64,000 nucleotides of DNA from NCBI RefSeq assembly GCF_900104265.1, contig NZ_FNJJ01000008.1:214856-278855 (forward strand). The letters run 5' to 3'. Of this stretch, positions 9,834-20,050 are shown piece after piece. Origin of the DNA: Ectopseudomonas guguanensis. GTDB taxonomy: Bacteria > Pseudomonadota > Gammaproteobacteria > Pseudomonadales > Pseudomonadaceae. Position 1 is the first letter of the stretch; each line of letters starts with the position of its first letter. A program made the translations under genes and the position numbers. The notes beneath the pieces were generated by a model, which saw nothing but the letters and a program-made list of their open reading frames with translations, was not told where the DNA came from and ran no database searches.

Positions 9834-10547
9834 ACGAAGCGTCGTGACCAGCTCGGCGCGCTGTTCGAGGAAACGGTCGAAGGCCTCGATCAGCTCGGGA
9901 TGGCGGATGCTCGACAGGTAGTAGTGATCCTCGACGTGCGCGAGCTGCGGGTCGAACACTAGGGCGTCCGGCGCCAGGCGCATCTGGCGCAGCTGATGGG
10001 TGACCACGCGGGGGTTGAGGTACACCGCATCGACCCGGTCGCTGGCGGCCATCATCAGCAGTGATTCGATCTGGTTGGCCTGGATCAGCTTGATGTGCCC
10101 GGCCTGGATCTCTGCCAGATATGGCCAGGGGGTGAAGCCGTTCTGCGTGCCGAGCAAGGCGATGCGCTGCTTGCCCTGGCCGAGATACTGCGGCTTGACC
10201 AGCACGCCATCGATGTAGGGGGCTGCCGGCCGGCTGTAGCGCACCGCATGGCCGGCCTTCTGATCAGCGTTCCACTGAGGGTGGTCGGGAAACTTCAGAT
10301 CGACCCGGCCAGCGAGAAAATCACTGAGCAGGCGCCTGACCGGCAGCGGCGTATAGACGAACTGGTAGCCGTATTCGGCGGCGAAGGCATCCAGCAGCTC
10401 GCGGGCGTAGCCGCGGTACTCGCCGCCCTGTACATCCGAGTAAGGCTGATAGGGCTGTAGTTCGACGCCGACGCGAATCTCTTCCTGCGCCACGGCGGGC
10501 AGAACGAACAGGCACAGACTGAGCAGCAGGGCAGGGCGTGTTTTCAT
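9816..10547 (-). CDS. Periplasmic solute-binding protein, family 3-like
   Basis: A 243-residue protein with signal peptide MKTRPALLLSLCLFVLPAVA-Q. The mature start EEIRVGVELQPYQPYSD and the pattern GYARELLDAFAAEYGYQFVYTPLP are those of family 3 (SBP_bac_3) binding proteins. No permease or ATPase gene is adjacent, so it may serve a distant ABC system or act as a sensor-type orphan. It converges on the PepSY gene. Ligand unknown. Confidence 0.8.
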   Translation of the reverse strand: MKTRPALLLSLCLFVLPAVAQEEIRVGVELQPYQPYSDVQGGEYRGYARELLDAFAAEYGYQFVYTPLPVRRLLSDFLAGRVDLKFPDHPQWNADQKAGHAVRYSRPAAPYIDGVLVKPQYLGQGKQRIALLGTQNGFTPWPYLAEIQAGHIKLIQANQIESLLMMAASDRVDAVYLNPRVVTHQLRQMRLAPDALVFDPQLAHVEDHYYLSSIRHPELIEAFDRFLEQRAELVTTLRLRHGL

Positions 10548-10671
10548 GTCAGGCAGGGTCTCGCTGACGGCTAACAGCGGCTCGCTTCGGTAACCATAGC
10601 CGTGCCTTCGGGCCCGTTCAAAGTTTTCCGTGCGGACCCGGGGCAGGCTAAACCAGGCGCCGTGCGTGACA

Positions 10672-12117
10672 TCAGAGAATCGGCGAGATCAGCCGTGCCA
10701 CGCGCATGCCCAGTTGCTGCAGGCGATGCAGGTTGTGCCGGTCGGCATTGGCCAGTTCGCGCGAGCGGCTGAAGTCCTCTTCCAGCATGTTCGCCACCTG
10801 GGCGTTGAAGGACTCGTCGAAGGTCAGCAGGCTGGCCTCGAAATTCAGGCGGAAGGAGCGGTTGTCCAGGTTGGCGCTGCCCAGCAGGCAGGCGTCGTGA
10901 TCGATCAGCAGGGCCTTCTGGTGGAGGAAGCCCGGCTGGTAGCGGAAGATGCGCACGCCGGCGCGCAGCGCCTCGAAGGCATACAGGCTGGAGGCGGCGT
11001 AGACGATGCGGTGGTCGGGGCGCGCCGGTAGCAGCAGGCGCACGTCCACGCCGCGCATCACCGCCAGGCGCAGGGCGGCGAACAGTGCCTCGTCGGGCAC
11101 GAAGTAGGGGCTGCTCAGCCAGACCCGTTCGCGCGCCGCGTGAATCGCTTCGACGAACAGCAGCGAGCAGGTTTCCTGCGGGTCCGCCGGGCCGCTGGCG
11201 ATCACCTGGCAGAGTAGGCCGGGGTCGTCCTGTTTGCTCGGCATCAGCAGCGGCGGCAGCTTGCGGCAGGCCCAGTACCAGTCTTCGGCGAAGGCTTCCT
11301 GCAGGCTTGCCACCACCGGCCCGCGTACTTCCACATGGGTGTCGCGCCAGGGCGCCAGGGGTGGCTTCTGGCCGAGGTATTCGACGCCGACGTTGAGCCC
11401 GCCGAGAAAGCCGATTTCGCCGTCGACCACGACGATCTTGCGGTGGTTGCGGAAATTCAGCTGGAAGCGATTGAACAGTCCGGCGCGCGTGGGGAAGGCG
11501 TGCACCTGCGCGCCGCCGCGGCGCAGGCTGTCGATATAGGCGCGCGGCAGCGCATGACTGCCGACGCCGTCATACAGCACGTGTACCTGCACGCCTGCGG
11601 CGGCGCGCTCCAGCAGCACGTCGCGCAGGCGCCGGCCGAGGGCGTCGTCACGGATGATGAAGAACTGCAGCAGGATCACCTGCTGCGCGCTGGCCAGGGC
11701 TTTGAGGATCGCCTCGAAGGTGGCCTCGCCGTCGATCAGCAGATCGACGCGGTTGCCGGTCACGCCCGGCAGGTGCGACAGGCGCGGCAGCGCCCGCAGG
11801 CGATCGTAAGCCGGTGATAGATGCGCGGCCTTGGCTTCCTCGACCCAGGGGCGCCAGTCCTGTGCGGCCATGGCGTGGCGCATTTCCCTGTCGGCCTGGC
11901 GCCGCGCCCTGACGTAGGCATCGAAACGGCTGCGGCCGAATACCAGGTAGGGCAGCAGCGTCAGGTAGGGCATGAAGAACAGCGACAGACCCCAGGCCAG
12001 CGCGCCCTGGGCCGTGCGCACGGTGAGCACGGCGTGGATCGCCGCCAGTACGCCGAGGGCGTGAACGGTGGCGATCAGGTAGGCGAACAGGTGGGGAATG
12101 CCGAAGTCCGCGGGCAT
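10672..12117 (-). CDS. cls: Cardiolipin synthase
   Basis: A 481-residue phospholipase D-superfamily enzyme that joins two phosphatidylglycerol molecules into cardiolipin at the inner membrane. Two N-terminal helices (about 8-60) are followed by two HKD motifs: HRKIVVVD with GFLGGLNV, and HQKALLID with [12 protein letters not shown]. The family's usual length is about 480. The ATG at 12117 has AAAGGAAG upstream; a longer frame to 12183 lacks support. It is transcribed away from the BCCT genes. Confidence 0.92.
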   Translation of the reverse strand: MPADFGIPHLFAYLIATVHALGVLAAIHAVLTVRTAQGALAWGLSLFFMPYLTLLPYLVFGRSRFDAYVRARRQADREMRHAMAAQDWRPWVEEAKAAHLSPAYDRLRALPRLSHLPGVTGNRVDLLIDGEATFEAILKALASAQQVILLQFFIIRDDALGRRLRDVLLERAAAGVQVHVLYDGVGSHALPRAYIDSLRRGGAQVHAFPTRAGLFNRFQLNFRNHRKIVVVDGEIGFLGGLNVGVEYLGQKPPLAPWRDTHVEVRGPVVASLQEAFAEDWYWACRKLPPLLMPSKQDDPGLLCQVIASGPADPQETCSLLFVEAIHAARERVWLSSPYFVPDEALFAALRLAVMRGVDVRLLLPARPDHRIVYAASSLYAFEALRAGVRIFRYQPGFLHQKALLIDHDACLLGSANLDNRSFRLNFEASLLTFDESFNAQVANMLEEDFSRSRELANADRHNLHRLQQLGMRVARLISPIL

Positions 12118-12398
12118 GCAGGGTCTTCCTTTGCACTGGTTGTGTGCAGCTGACCGTGGGTGTTGCGCAGCGTTCGCCGCCATCCTGCCACGGCCATGCC
12201 GCGAATGGCAGTGCCGGGCAAATTGCCAGCTGTCAGGGAATTATTCGGGGCTTTCACGTGTCTTGGTTTCCGAATGAACGGAATTCATGTGTTAGCCTTT
12301 CCGGTTCGACCCCTGTCCGGTCGATCTCAATTGGAGGAGGGCAACCGTCCTGTTCACGCTCGTTCAGCGAGTCAAACGCATCAAGGAGAACGCCAACC

Positions 12399-14066
12399 AT
12401 GGGAAACGTCCCTTCGCATGACACGACACCGCCATCCGCAGCGGAAACCAACGAAGGCATCCCGGCACCGACCGGCGAGGCCAACCTGATCGATACCGAT
12501 TACGTCATCGGCCAGGACAACATTCAGGGCAAGTTCATCTTCGCCCTCGACATTCACGGCAAGGTCTTCACCATTTCCGCGCTGGTCGCGGTGATCTTCG
12601 TAGTACTCGCCCTGGCGCTGCAGAACCAGATCGAGCCGCTGTTCAGCGGCCTGCGCGACTGGCTCACCCATCACATGGCCTGGTTCTTCATCGGCGCCGC
12701 CAACGTCTTCGTTCTGCTCTGCCTCGGGCTGATCGTTTCGCCGCTGGGCAAGGTGCGCATCGGCGGGATGGAGGCCACGCCCGATTACACCTACCTGGGC
12801 TGGTTCTCCATGCTGTTCGCCGCCGGCATGGGGATCGGCCTGATGTTCTACGGCGTGTCCGAGCCGATGTCGCACTACAGCGCGGCGCTGGGCGGCATCA
12901 GTGTCGGTGAGGACGGCGTACGCACCGACTGGGCGCCGCTCGGCGGCGCCGCCGGCAACACCGAGGAGGCAGTGCGCCTGGGCATGGCGGCGACCATCTT
13001 CCACTGGGGCCTGCACCCCTGGGCGATCTACGCCATCGTCGCCCTGGCGCTGGCGCTGTTCTCCTTCAACAAGGGCCTGCCGCTGTCGATCCGCTCGATC
13101 TTCTATCCGATTCTCGGTGAGCGCGTATGGGGCTGGCCGGGTCATGTGGTCGACATTCTTGCGGTGTTCGCCACCCTGTTCGGCCTGGTCACCTCGCTGG
13201 GCCTCGGCGCCGAGCAGGCGGCCGCGGGTGTGGAATATCTGTTCGGCATCCCCGCCACGGATACCACCAAGGTACTGCTGATCGTCGCCATCACGCTGAT
13301 CGCCCTGGCTTCGGTAGTGGCCGGTCTCGACAAGGGGGTCAAGCGTCTATCGGAGATCAACATGGGCCTGGCCATGGCCCTGCTGCTGTTCGTCATCATC
13401 GCCGGGCCGACCCTGGCCATCTTTACCGGCTTCTTCAAGAACCTCGGCGCCTACCTGCAGTACCTGCCGGCACTGGCCAACCCGGTCGGGCGCGAGGACA
13501 CCAACTTCAGCCAGGGCTGGACCGCCTTCTACTGGGCCTGGTGGATCAGCTGGTCGCCGTTCGTGGGCATGTTCATCGCCCGCGTCAGCCGTGGCCGCAG
13601 CGTGCGCGAATTCCTCATCGCCGTGCTGCTGGTGCCGTCGCTGGTCTCGGTGCTGTGGATGACCGCCTTCGGTGGTACCGCCATCAACCAGCTGCTGGTG
13701 GATGGCTTCACCGGGGCGCAGGATGCCGGCCTGGAGCTGAAGCTGTTCAGCATGCTCGGCGAGATGCCGCTGACGGCCATCACCTCGTTCATCGGCATCG
13801 TGCTGGTGGTGGTGTTCTTCATCACCTCGTCGGACTCCGGCTCGCTGGTGATCGACACCATCACCGCCGGCGGCAAGGTCAACGCGCCGGTACCGCAGCG
13901 CATGTTCTGGGCCAGCATCGAAGGCGTGATCGCCATCGCCCTGCTGCTCGGCGGCGGCCTGGTGGCGCTGCAGGCGATGGCCGTGTCCACCGGTCTGCCG
14001 TTCACCATCGTGCTGCTGGTGGGCTGCATCGCCATCGTCAAGGGGCTGATGAGCGAGCCGCGCTGA
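12399..14066 (+). CDS. BCCT-family betaine/choline-type transporter, copy 1
   Basis: A 555-residue secondary transporter of the betaine-carnitine-choline family. It has a cytoplasmic N-tail of about 45 residues and 12 predicted helices. Signatures are the glycine-rich TM3 segment GMGIGLMFYGVSEPMSHY and the family stretch WWISWSPFVGMFIARVSRGR. The short C-tail suggests weak osmotic regulation compared with long-tailed BetT or BetP. AAGGAG precedes the ATG at 12399. A close paralogue follows 189 bases downstream. The substrate is probably a quaternary ammonium compound but is not proven. Confidence 0.92.
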   Translation: MGNVPSHDTTPPSAAETNEGIPAPTGEANLIDTDYVIGQDNIQGKFIFALDIHGKVFTISALVAVIFVVLALALQNQIEPLFSGLRDWLTHHMAWFFIGAANVFVLLCLGLIVSPLGKVRIGGMEATPDYTYLGWFSMLFAAGMGIGLMFYGVSEPMSHYSAALGGISVGEDGVRTDWAPLGGAAGNTEEAVRLGMAATIFHWGLHPWAIYAIVALALALFSFNKGLPLSIRSIFYPILGERVWGWPGHVVDILAVFATLFGLVTSLGLGAEQAAAGVEYLFGIPATDTTKVLLIVAITLIALASVVAGLDKGVKRLSEINMGLAMALLLFVIIAGPTLAIFTGFFKNLGAYLQYLPALANPVGREDTNFSQGWTAFYWAWWISWSPFVGMFIARVSRGRSVREFLIAVLLVPSLVSVLWMTAFGGTAINQLLVDGFTGAQDAGLELKLFSMLGEMPLTAITSFIGIVLVVVFFITSSDSGSLVIDTITAGGKVNAPVPQRMFWASIEGVIAIALLLGGGLVALQAMAVSTGLPFTIVLLVGCIAIVKGLMSEPR

Positions 14067-14090
14067 CTCACCCGGTTCGCCACTGACGAG

Positions 14091-14115
14091 AGCGCGCCCG
14101 TGGGCGCGCTTTTGC
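14091..14115 (+). terminator. Intrinsic terminator between the BCCT genes
   Basis: GAGCGCGCCC-GT-GGGCGCGCTTTTG forms a GC-rich stem ending in a short T-run. The two paralogues are therefore likely separate transcripts or only partly coupled. Confidence 0.75.
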
Positions 14116-14255
14116 ATTTCTGGGGCAGTCGTTAATGGGAAAGCCTGCGGCGTTTGCGCAGAGCAGGCCCGATTTTCCTTCTGATAGCGTCAGCTCCGCG
14201 TATGGCAGCGGTCGTCGCCGCATTGCTCGCGAATAGAAAAAGAAGGAGCAGCCCC

Positions 14256-15908
14256 TTGAGCCAAGGCCCCGTATCCCGCAAGAACGATTCATCAGCAGAC
14301 GGTATTCCCGCGCCCAGCGGCGCGGTCAATCTCATCGACACCGACTATGTGGTTGGCCAGGACAACATCCGTGGCCGTTATCTGGTCAATCTCGATATCC
14401 ACGGCGTGGTCTTCCTGATATCGGCCGCAACCGCCTTCATTTTTGTCGCGCTGGCGCTGGCCATGCACGATCAGGTGGAACCGCTGTTCAAGGCCGTGCG
14501 CGACTGGCTGACCGTGCACCTGTCCTGGTTCTTCATCGGTTCGGCCAACATCTTCGTACTGCTTTGCCTCGGCCTGATCGTCTCGCCGCTGGGCAAGGTG
14601 CGTCTCGGCGGCACCCTGGCCCGCCCCGATTATTCCTACTTCTCCTGGTTCGCCATGCTGTTCGCCGCAGGCATGGGCATCGGCCTGATGTTCTACGGCG
14701 TCGCCGAACCCATGTCGCACTACGGCACCGCACTGGGCGGTACGGCGGTGGATGCCAACGGCCTGCGTACCGACTGGGCGCCACTGGGCGGCGCCGCCGG
14801 CGACTCTGCCGAAGCCGCTCGCCTGAGCATGGCCACCACCATCTTCCACTGGGGCCTGCACCCCTGGGCGATCTACGCCATCGTCGCCCTGGCGCTGGGC
14901 CTGTTCGCCTTCAACAAGGGTCTGCCGCTGTCGTTCCGCTCGATCTTCTTCCCGCTGCTCGGTGAGCGCGTGTGGGGCTGGCCGGGCCACATCATCGACA
15001 TCCTGGCGGTATTCGCCACCCTGTTCGGTCTGGTCACCTCGCTGGGCCTGGGCGCCGAGCAGGCCACTGCCGGCCTGAATGCGCTGTTCGGCCTGCCGGC
15101 CGACACCACCACCAAGGTGCTGCTGATCACCGTGATCACCCTGATCGCGCTGTGCTCGGTCCTGACCGGCGTGGACAAGGGGGTGAAGATCCTTTCCGAA
15201 GTGAACATGGGCCTGGCCCTCGCGCTGTTGCTGTTCGTGCTGCTCGCCGGTCCCACTGCGCTGCTGCTGACCGGTGTGCTGGACAACCTCGGCGCCTACC
15301 TGCAATACCTGCCGGCCCTGGCCAACCCGGTGGGCCGTGAAGATGCCAACTTCAGCCAGGGCTGGACCGCCTTCTACTGGGCCTGGTGGATCAGCTGGTC
15401 GCCGTTCGTGGGCATGTTCATCGCTCGTGTCAGCCGCGGCCGTACCGTGCGTGAATTCCTCACCGCCGTGCTGCTGGTGCCCTCGCTGGTCTCGGTAATC
15501 TGGATGAGCACCTTTGGCGGCACCGCGCTGCACCAGGCTCTGGGTGGTCTGACCGAACTGAGCCAGGCCGCGCTGGAACTGAAGATGTTCGTCATGCTCG
15601 ACCAGCTGCCGATCAGCGCCATCAGCTCCTTCGCCGCCATCGTGCTGGTGGTGCTGTTCTTCATCACCTCGTCGGACTCCGGCTCGCTGGTGATCGACAC
15701 CATCACCGCAGGCGGCAAGATCAACTCGCCGGTTTCGCAGAAGGTGTTCTGGGTGGTCATGGAAGGCGCGCTGGCCGTGGCCCTGCTGCTGGGCGGCGGC
15801 CTGGTGGCGTTGCAGGCCATGGCGGTGTCCACCGGCCTGCCATTCACCATCGTGCTGCTGGTTGGCTGCATTGCCATCGTCAAGGGCCTGTGCAGCGAGC
15901 CGCGCTGA
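14256..15908 (+). CDS. BCCT-family betaine/choline-type transporter, copy 2
   Basis: A 550-residue paralogue of the preceding gene, alike along its whole length (N-tail NLIDTDYV-GQDNI, TM3 GMGIGLMFYGVAEPMSHY, WWISWSPFVGMFIARVSRGR, C-end GCIAIVKGL-SEPR). The best start is TTG 14256, with AAGGAG at 14243-14248; this gives an N-terminus matching the first copy. Translation from ATG 14154 would add an atypical tail. The two differ mostly in TM1-2 and in the loop after residue 400, so substrate range or induction may differ. Confidence 0.92.
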   Translation: MSQGPVSRKNDSSADGIPAPSGAVNLIDTDYVVGQDNIRGRYLVNLDIHGVVFLISAATAFIFVALALAMHDQVEPLFKAVRDWLTVHLSWFFIGSANIFVLLCLGLIVSPLGKVRLGGTLARPDYSYFSWFAMLFAAGMGIGLMFYGVAEPMSHYGTALGGTAVDANGLRTDWAPLGGAAGDSAEAARLSMATTIFHWGLHPWAIYAIVALALGLFAFNKGLPLSFRSIFFPLLGERVWGWPGHIIDILAVFATLFGLVTSLGLGAEQATAGLNALFGLPADTTTKVLLITVITLIALCSVLTGVDKGVKILSEVNMGLALALLLFVLLAGPTALLLTGVLDNLGAYLQYLPALANPVGREDANFSQGWTAFYWAWWISWSPFVGMFIARVSRGRTVREFLTAVLLVPSLVSVIWMSTFGGTALHQALGGLTELSQAALELKMFVMLDQLPISAISSFAAIVLVVLFFITSSDSGSLVIDTITAGGKINSPVSQKVFWVVMEGALAVALLLGGGLVALQAMAVSTGLPFTIVLLVGCIAIVKGLCSEPR

Positions 15909-15970
15909 ACCTGACGCCAGCTGTCCAGAGGAACGTTCAGCCCCTGTAGGCACCAGGCGGTCCCTGAACA

Positions 15971-16006
15971 CGAAGCCCCTATCAGTCGATAGGGGCTTCG
16001 TTGTTT
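15971..16006 (+). terminator. Intrinsic terminator after BCCT copy 2
   Basis: CGAAGCCCCTAT-CAGTCG-ATAGGGGCTTCG followed by TTGTTT: a 10-12 base-pair stem with a short T-rich tail. Confidence 0.85.
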
Positions 16007-16090
16007 ATGGCTGAGGCAAATGCAATTGATCGGCGCAGCAGAGACCGATTTCCGCCATTCAGGTTTGGGTTGGTCCCGATCTGCCTCGAC

Positions 16091-16271
16091 GCTAATGCCA
16101 GTCGGTTAAGGCTGTACGCGTTTAGCTCCCCCTCTCCCGTTTACGGGAAAGGGGGCTGGGGAGAGGGCCGAAATACCTCTAAAAGCGTCATACCCCTCTC
16201 TGAACGTGGCCTGCCCTGACCAGAGAGGGGACTGATCGTAGCCAGTCGGCGCTTAGCTGATCGGCATTAGC
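16091..16271. mobile_element. 181-base MITE-like element bounded by inverted repeats
   Basis: Imperfect terminal inverted repeats, GCTAATGCCAGTCGGTTAAG at 16091-16110 and CTTAGCTGATCGGCATTAGC at 16252-16271, match at 16 of 20 positions when one is reversed. A second partial copy (GCCAGTCGGCGCTTAGC) lies next to the right end. The interior carries the family F palindrome and no plausible gene. It could be a non-autonomous element or an IS remnant. The rest of the gap 15909-16484 holds two terminators and nothing else I can assign. Confidence 0.45.
16126..16171. repeat. Palindromic repeat, family F
   Basis: CTCCCCCTCTCCCGTTTACG and its inverted arm GGGAAAGGGGGCTGGGGAGA. The same repeat family lies at 38398-38443 and, inside vgrG, at 63823-63864. 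Confidence 0.7.
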
Positions 16272-16439
16272 CCCTTCGCCCCTTTTTGAAAAGTTGAGGT
16301 GGGCCGGCTTTTGATCCCGGTAAGTTTCAACTGCCCGCCTTCACAGGGCATGAGGAAAAACAGGCGTCTACGCGACCTGTGTGGCCACCGATTCAGGCCG
16401 TGAGTTGCTCTTGGCGACAGGCGTGCGCCTGTACAAACG

Positions 16440-16470
16440 AAAACGCCCCGGATCGACCGGGGCGTTTTCA
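16440..16470 (-). terminator. Terminator of sdaA
   Basis: AAAACGCCCCGG-ATCGA-CCGGGGCGTTTT is a symmetric stem with A/T runs on both sides, able to stop transcription either way. It lies 15 bases beyond the sdaA stop. Confidence 0.85.
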
Positions 16471-16484
16471 GGGCAGGCCGGGCA

Positions 16485-17873
<1,389 letters not shown>

Positions 17874-18017
17874 GACGGAGTTCTTCTGGTCGATTGAGTG
17901 GACACGCGCCCGGTTACGCGCGTGTGGATGTCCCTATCTAAGAACGGTCATATCATTATGTATACTGATTTATTTTTAATGTATTCATTAGCGACCCTTA
18001 ACTATTGAGATCGCGCC

Positions 18018-18920
18018 ATGGACCTCACCCGCCTGCGCACCCTGCGTGAACTGGCTCGCTGCCGCACCATGGCGGCGGCTGCCGAGTCGCTGCACCTGAC
18101 GCCCTCGGCCGTATCGCAGCAGGTCGCCCAGCTCGAACGCGAAGTCGACGTGGCGCTGATCGAGCGACGCGGGCGCGGCGTGGTGCTGACCCCGGCGGGC
18201 GAGCGCCTGGTGGCACATGCCGAGCGCATCCTCATGGTGCTCGACGAGGCGCGCTCGGAACTGGCGCTGCTGCGCGGGGAAATCGCCGGCGAGCTGCGTG
18301 TGGCCGCCTTCCCCTCGATCGCCGTGGCGCTGATCGCGGAAACCGTGCGCGCCCTGCGCAGCGCCTACCCGCGGCTGAACGTGGTGGTGCTGGACCTGGA
18401 ACCGCAGGAAAGCCTCAGCGCCCTGGGCGCCTGGCAGATCGACGTGGCGGTGATCGACGACCTGGCCGTGACCCCGGACGAGAACCGCGAGCACTACGCC
18501 CTGATTCCCCTGACCCAGGACCTGCTGCACGTGCTGCTGCCCGTCGACCATGCCCTGGCCAGGCGCGACAGCCTGACCGTCGCCGACCTGCGCGACGAAG
18601 CCTGGGCGCTGGATTCCAGCGGCAGCTCCTTCGGCGAATTCATCACCAACCTGTGCCGCCGCTCGGGCTTTGCACCGCGCATCAACGCCCACTGCGCCGG
18701 CTTCGAGATGGTCGCGGCCATGGTCGCCTCGGGCAACTCCATCTCCATCGTCTCCGGCCTGCGCCTGGTGCGCCCGCTGCCCGGCGTCACCGCCGTGCCA
18801 TTGCGACCGGATATCCAGCGCGGCGTGTTCCTCGCCTACCGCAAGGGCGAGCGCGATCATCCGGCGGTCAACGTGTTTCTCGACGAGGCGATCTATACGG
18901 CAGACAGGGTGCTGGGTTAG
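18018..18920 (+). CDS. LysR-family transcriptional regulator
   Basis: A 300-residue regulator. The N-terminal winged helix-turn-helix is MDLTRLRTLRELARCRTMAAAAESLHLTPSAVSQQVAQLE; an effector-binding domain follows from about 90. It is divergent from sdaA across an AT-rich 145-base gap (17940-18000) suited to LysR binding. Control of sdaA and of itself is the simple inference; the co-inducer is unknown. Confidence 0.88.
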   Translation: MDLTRLRTLRELARCRTMAAAAESLHLTPSAVSQQVAQLEREVDVALIERRGRGVVLTPAGERLVAHAERILMVLDEARSELALLRGEIAGELRVAAFPSIAVALIAETVRALRSAYPRLNVVVLDLEPQESLSALGAWQIDVAVIDDLAVTPDENREHYALIPLTQDLLHVLLPVDHALARRDSLTVADLRDEAWALDSSGSSFGEFITNLCRRSGFAPRINAHCAGFEMVAAMVASGNSISIVSGLRLVRPLPGVTAVPLRPDIQRGVFLAYRKGERDHPAVNVFLDEAIYTADRVLG

Positions 18921-18928
18921 CCCGCTCA

Positions 18929-18952
18929 TGTGGGAGGGGCTTTAGCCGCGAT
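18929..18952. repeat. Palindromic repeat, family B
   Basis: TGTGGGAGGGGCTTTAGCCG followed by CGATG, just after the LysR stop codon. Same unit as at 3058, 35291 and 54223. Confidence 0.7.
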
Positions 18953-19011
18953 GCTCTTGGCGTTTCGATGCTGCCCACGCTCATCGTGGGCATCATCCGT
19001 CTATCCGACTT

Positions 19012-19173
19012 TTACTCCACGGGCGCGAGAGGCTCTTGAGCCGCTTCAGCCTCCAGCTTCGCCCTGTCCGCTTTGCTGATGTACTTGGGTTTGTTGCTTT
19101 TGGGCGCAAGCTTGGCGTTGGCCTTCTTGGCGTGGGCTTCGAGCAGTTGCTTGATCTTTTTGCGGCGATTCAT
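19012..19173 (-). CDS. Small basic DUF2986 protein
   Basis: A 53-residue protein starting MNRRKKIKQLLEAHAKKANA, with the DUF2986 features SNKPKYISKADRAKLEAEA. It is highly basic at the N-terminus and Ala/Glu-rich at the end. The ATG at 19173 fits the family; an extension to 19212 does not. Function unknown; the charge suggests nucleic-acid or ribosome contact, which is speculation. Confidence 0.8.
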   Translation of the reverse strand: MNRRKKIKQLLEAHAKKANAKLAPKSNKPKYISKADRAKLEAEAAQEPLAPVE

Positions 19174-19303
19174 GGTTGTGAGTCTGCTTTGTCCTGAATT
19201 GATGATCCTCACGCGGCGCCCGCAGGATGGGTACCGCTATGCTCAACCACCCCCCTCGTTACTTAATGCCCGGCTTGCAACGCGGCATTGGAAAGCAAAA
19301 GCT

Positions 19304-19327
19304 TCGCGGCTAAAGCCGCTCCTACAA
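19304..19327. repeat. Palindromic repeat, family B
   Basis: TCGCGGCTAAAGCCGCTCCT followed by ACAA, an inverted copy of the family B unit. It lies in the gap before the exonuclease stop codon. Confidence 0.75.
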
Positions 19328-19342
19328 CGTGGGCGGTTGGTT

Positions 19343-20050
19343 TCAGCTCCACAGCGCCCCAACCGGTGTATGCGCCGGGTAGTGCGTCGCCGCCTGTGCC
19401 TGCAGCAGTTCACCACAAGCCAGGGCGTCGGTCAGCGCATGGTGCGCGGAGTAGATCGGCAGGCCGTAGCGCTGGCGGCTGTCGGCCAGGCGGATGGATA
19501 ACGGGCGGCGGCCGCGCAGGCGGTCCCACCAGCTGATGCCGCGCTTGGGATGCAGGCGCGCTTCCAGCTCCATGGTGTCGATGATCGGGAAGCTCAGCCC
19601 TTCACCCAGGTGCTGGCGCAGCGCCTGGTCGAGGAAGTTGCGTTCGATCTTGCGGTAGTGCGCCACCACCACCTTGCCGGCCAGGGCTTCGAGCAGTTCA
19701 TCCAGTACATGGGCCAGGCGCGGGGCGTGGCGGATGTCGGAGTGGGTGATGTGGTGGAAGGTGACCGATTCGGCGCTCAGCTCGCTGGTGGGTTTGACCA
19801 CCCAGTAGCGCGCTTCGCTGCAGCGGATGCGCTGCAGGTTCAGCGGCACCAGGCCGAGGCTGACGATGGCATGTTGGCGCGGGTCGAGGCCGGTGGTTTC
19901 CACATCCAGCGCCACCAGCGGCACCTCCGCCAGCGGCGTATCGGCAGCGATGCAGCCGGCGCCGTAATAGGCGCGCAGGCGCGGGTCACGGCTGCTGGCC
20001 GCCAGCTCGGCGAACAGTCGTGGCCAGTCGCGCAGCTGATGGTCGCTCAT
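19343..20050 (-). CDS. DnaQ-like 3'-5' exonuclease
   Basis: A 235-residue DEDDh exonuclease. Exo I is VALDVETTGLDP, Exo II lies around VVAHYRKIERNFLDQ, and Exo III HHALTDALACGEL has the catalytic His and Asp. Its ATG overlaps the stop of the cNMP/CBS/DUF294 gene by four bases (20047-20050), so the two are co-translated. Such exonucleases beside DUF294 proteins are common in pseudomonads, sometimes near acetate uptake genes; the joint role is not established. Confidence 0.88.
   Translation of the reverse strand: MSDHQLRDWPRLFAELAASSRDPRLRAYYGAGCIAADTPLAEVPLVALDVETTGLDPRQHAIVSLGLVPLNLQRIRCSEARYWVVKPTSELSAESVTFHHITHSDIRHAPRLAHVLDELLEALAGKVVVAHYRKIERNFLDQALRQHLGEGLSFPIIDTMELEARLHPKRGISWWDRLRGRRPLSIRLADSRQRYGLPIYSAHHALTDALACGELLQAQAATHYPAHTPVGALWS

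Noticed and set aside
12190..12260. Sigma-54 promoter upstream of BCCT copy 1
   Set aside because: TGGCAG and TTGC motifs are present, but the GG and GC doublets are not ten bases apart.
14292..15971. A 559-codon antisense frame opposite BCCT copy 2
   Set aside because: Same cause: high GC removes stops in this frame. The product is rich in Gln, Gly, His and Arg with no domain.
16001..16219. A 72-codon ORF after the BCCT terminator
   Set aside because: It runs through the family F palindrome and the MITE-like ends, has no ribosome site and matches the repeat's chance translation seen elsewhere (SPSP-GKGGWGEG-like).
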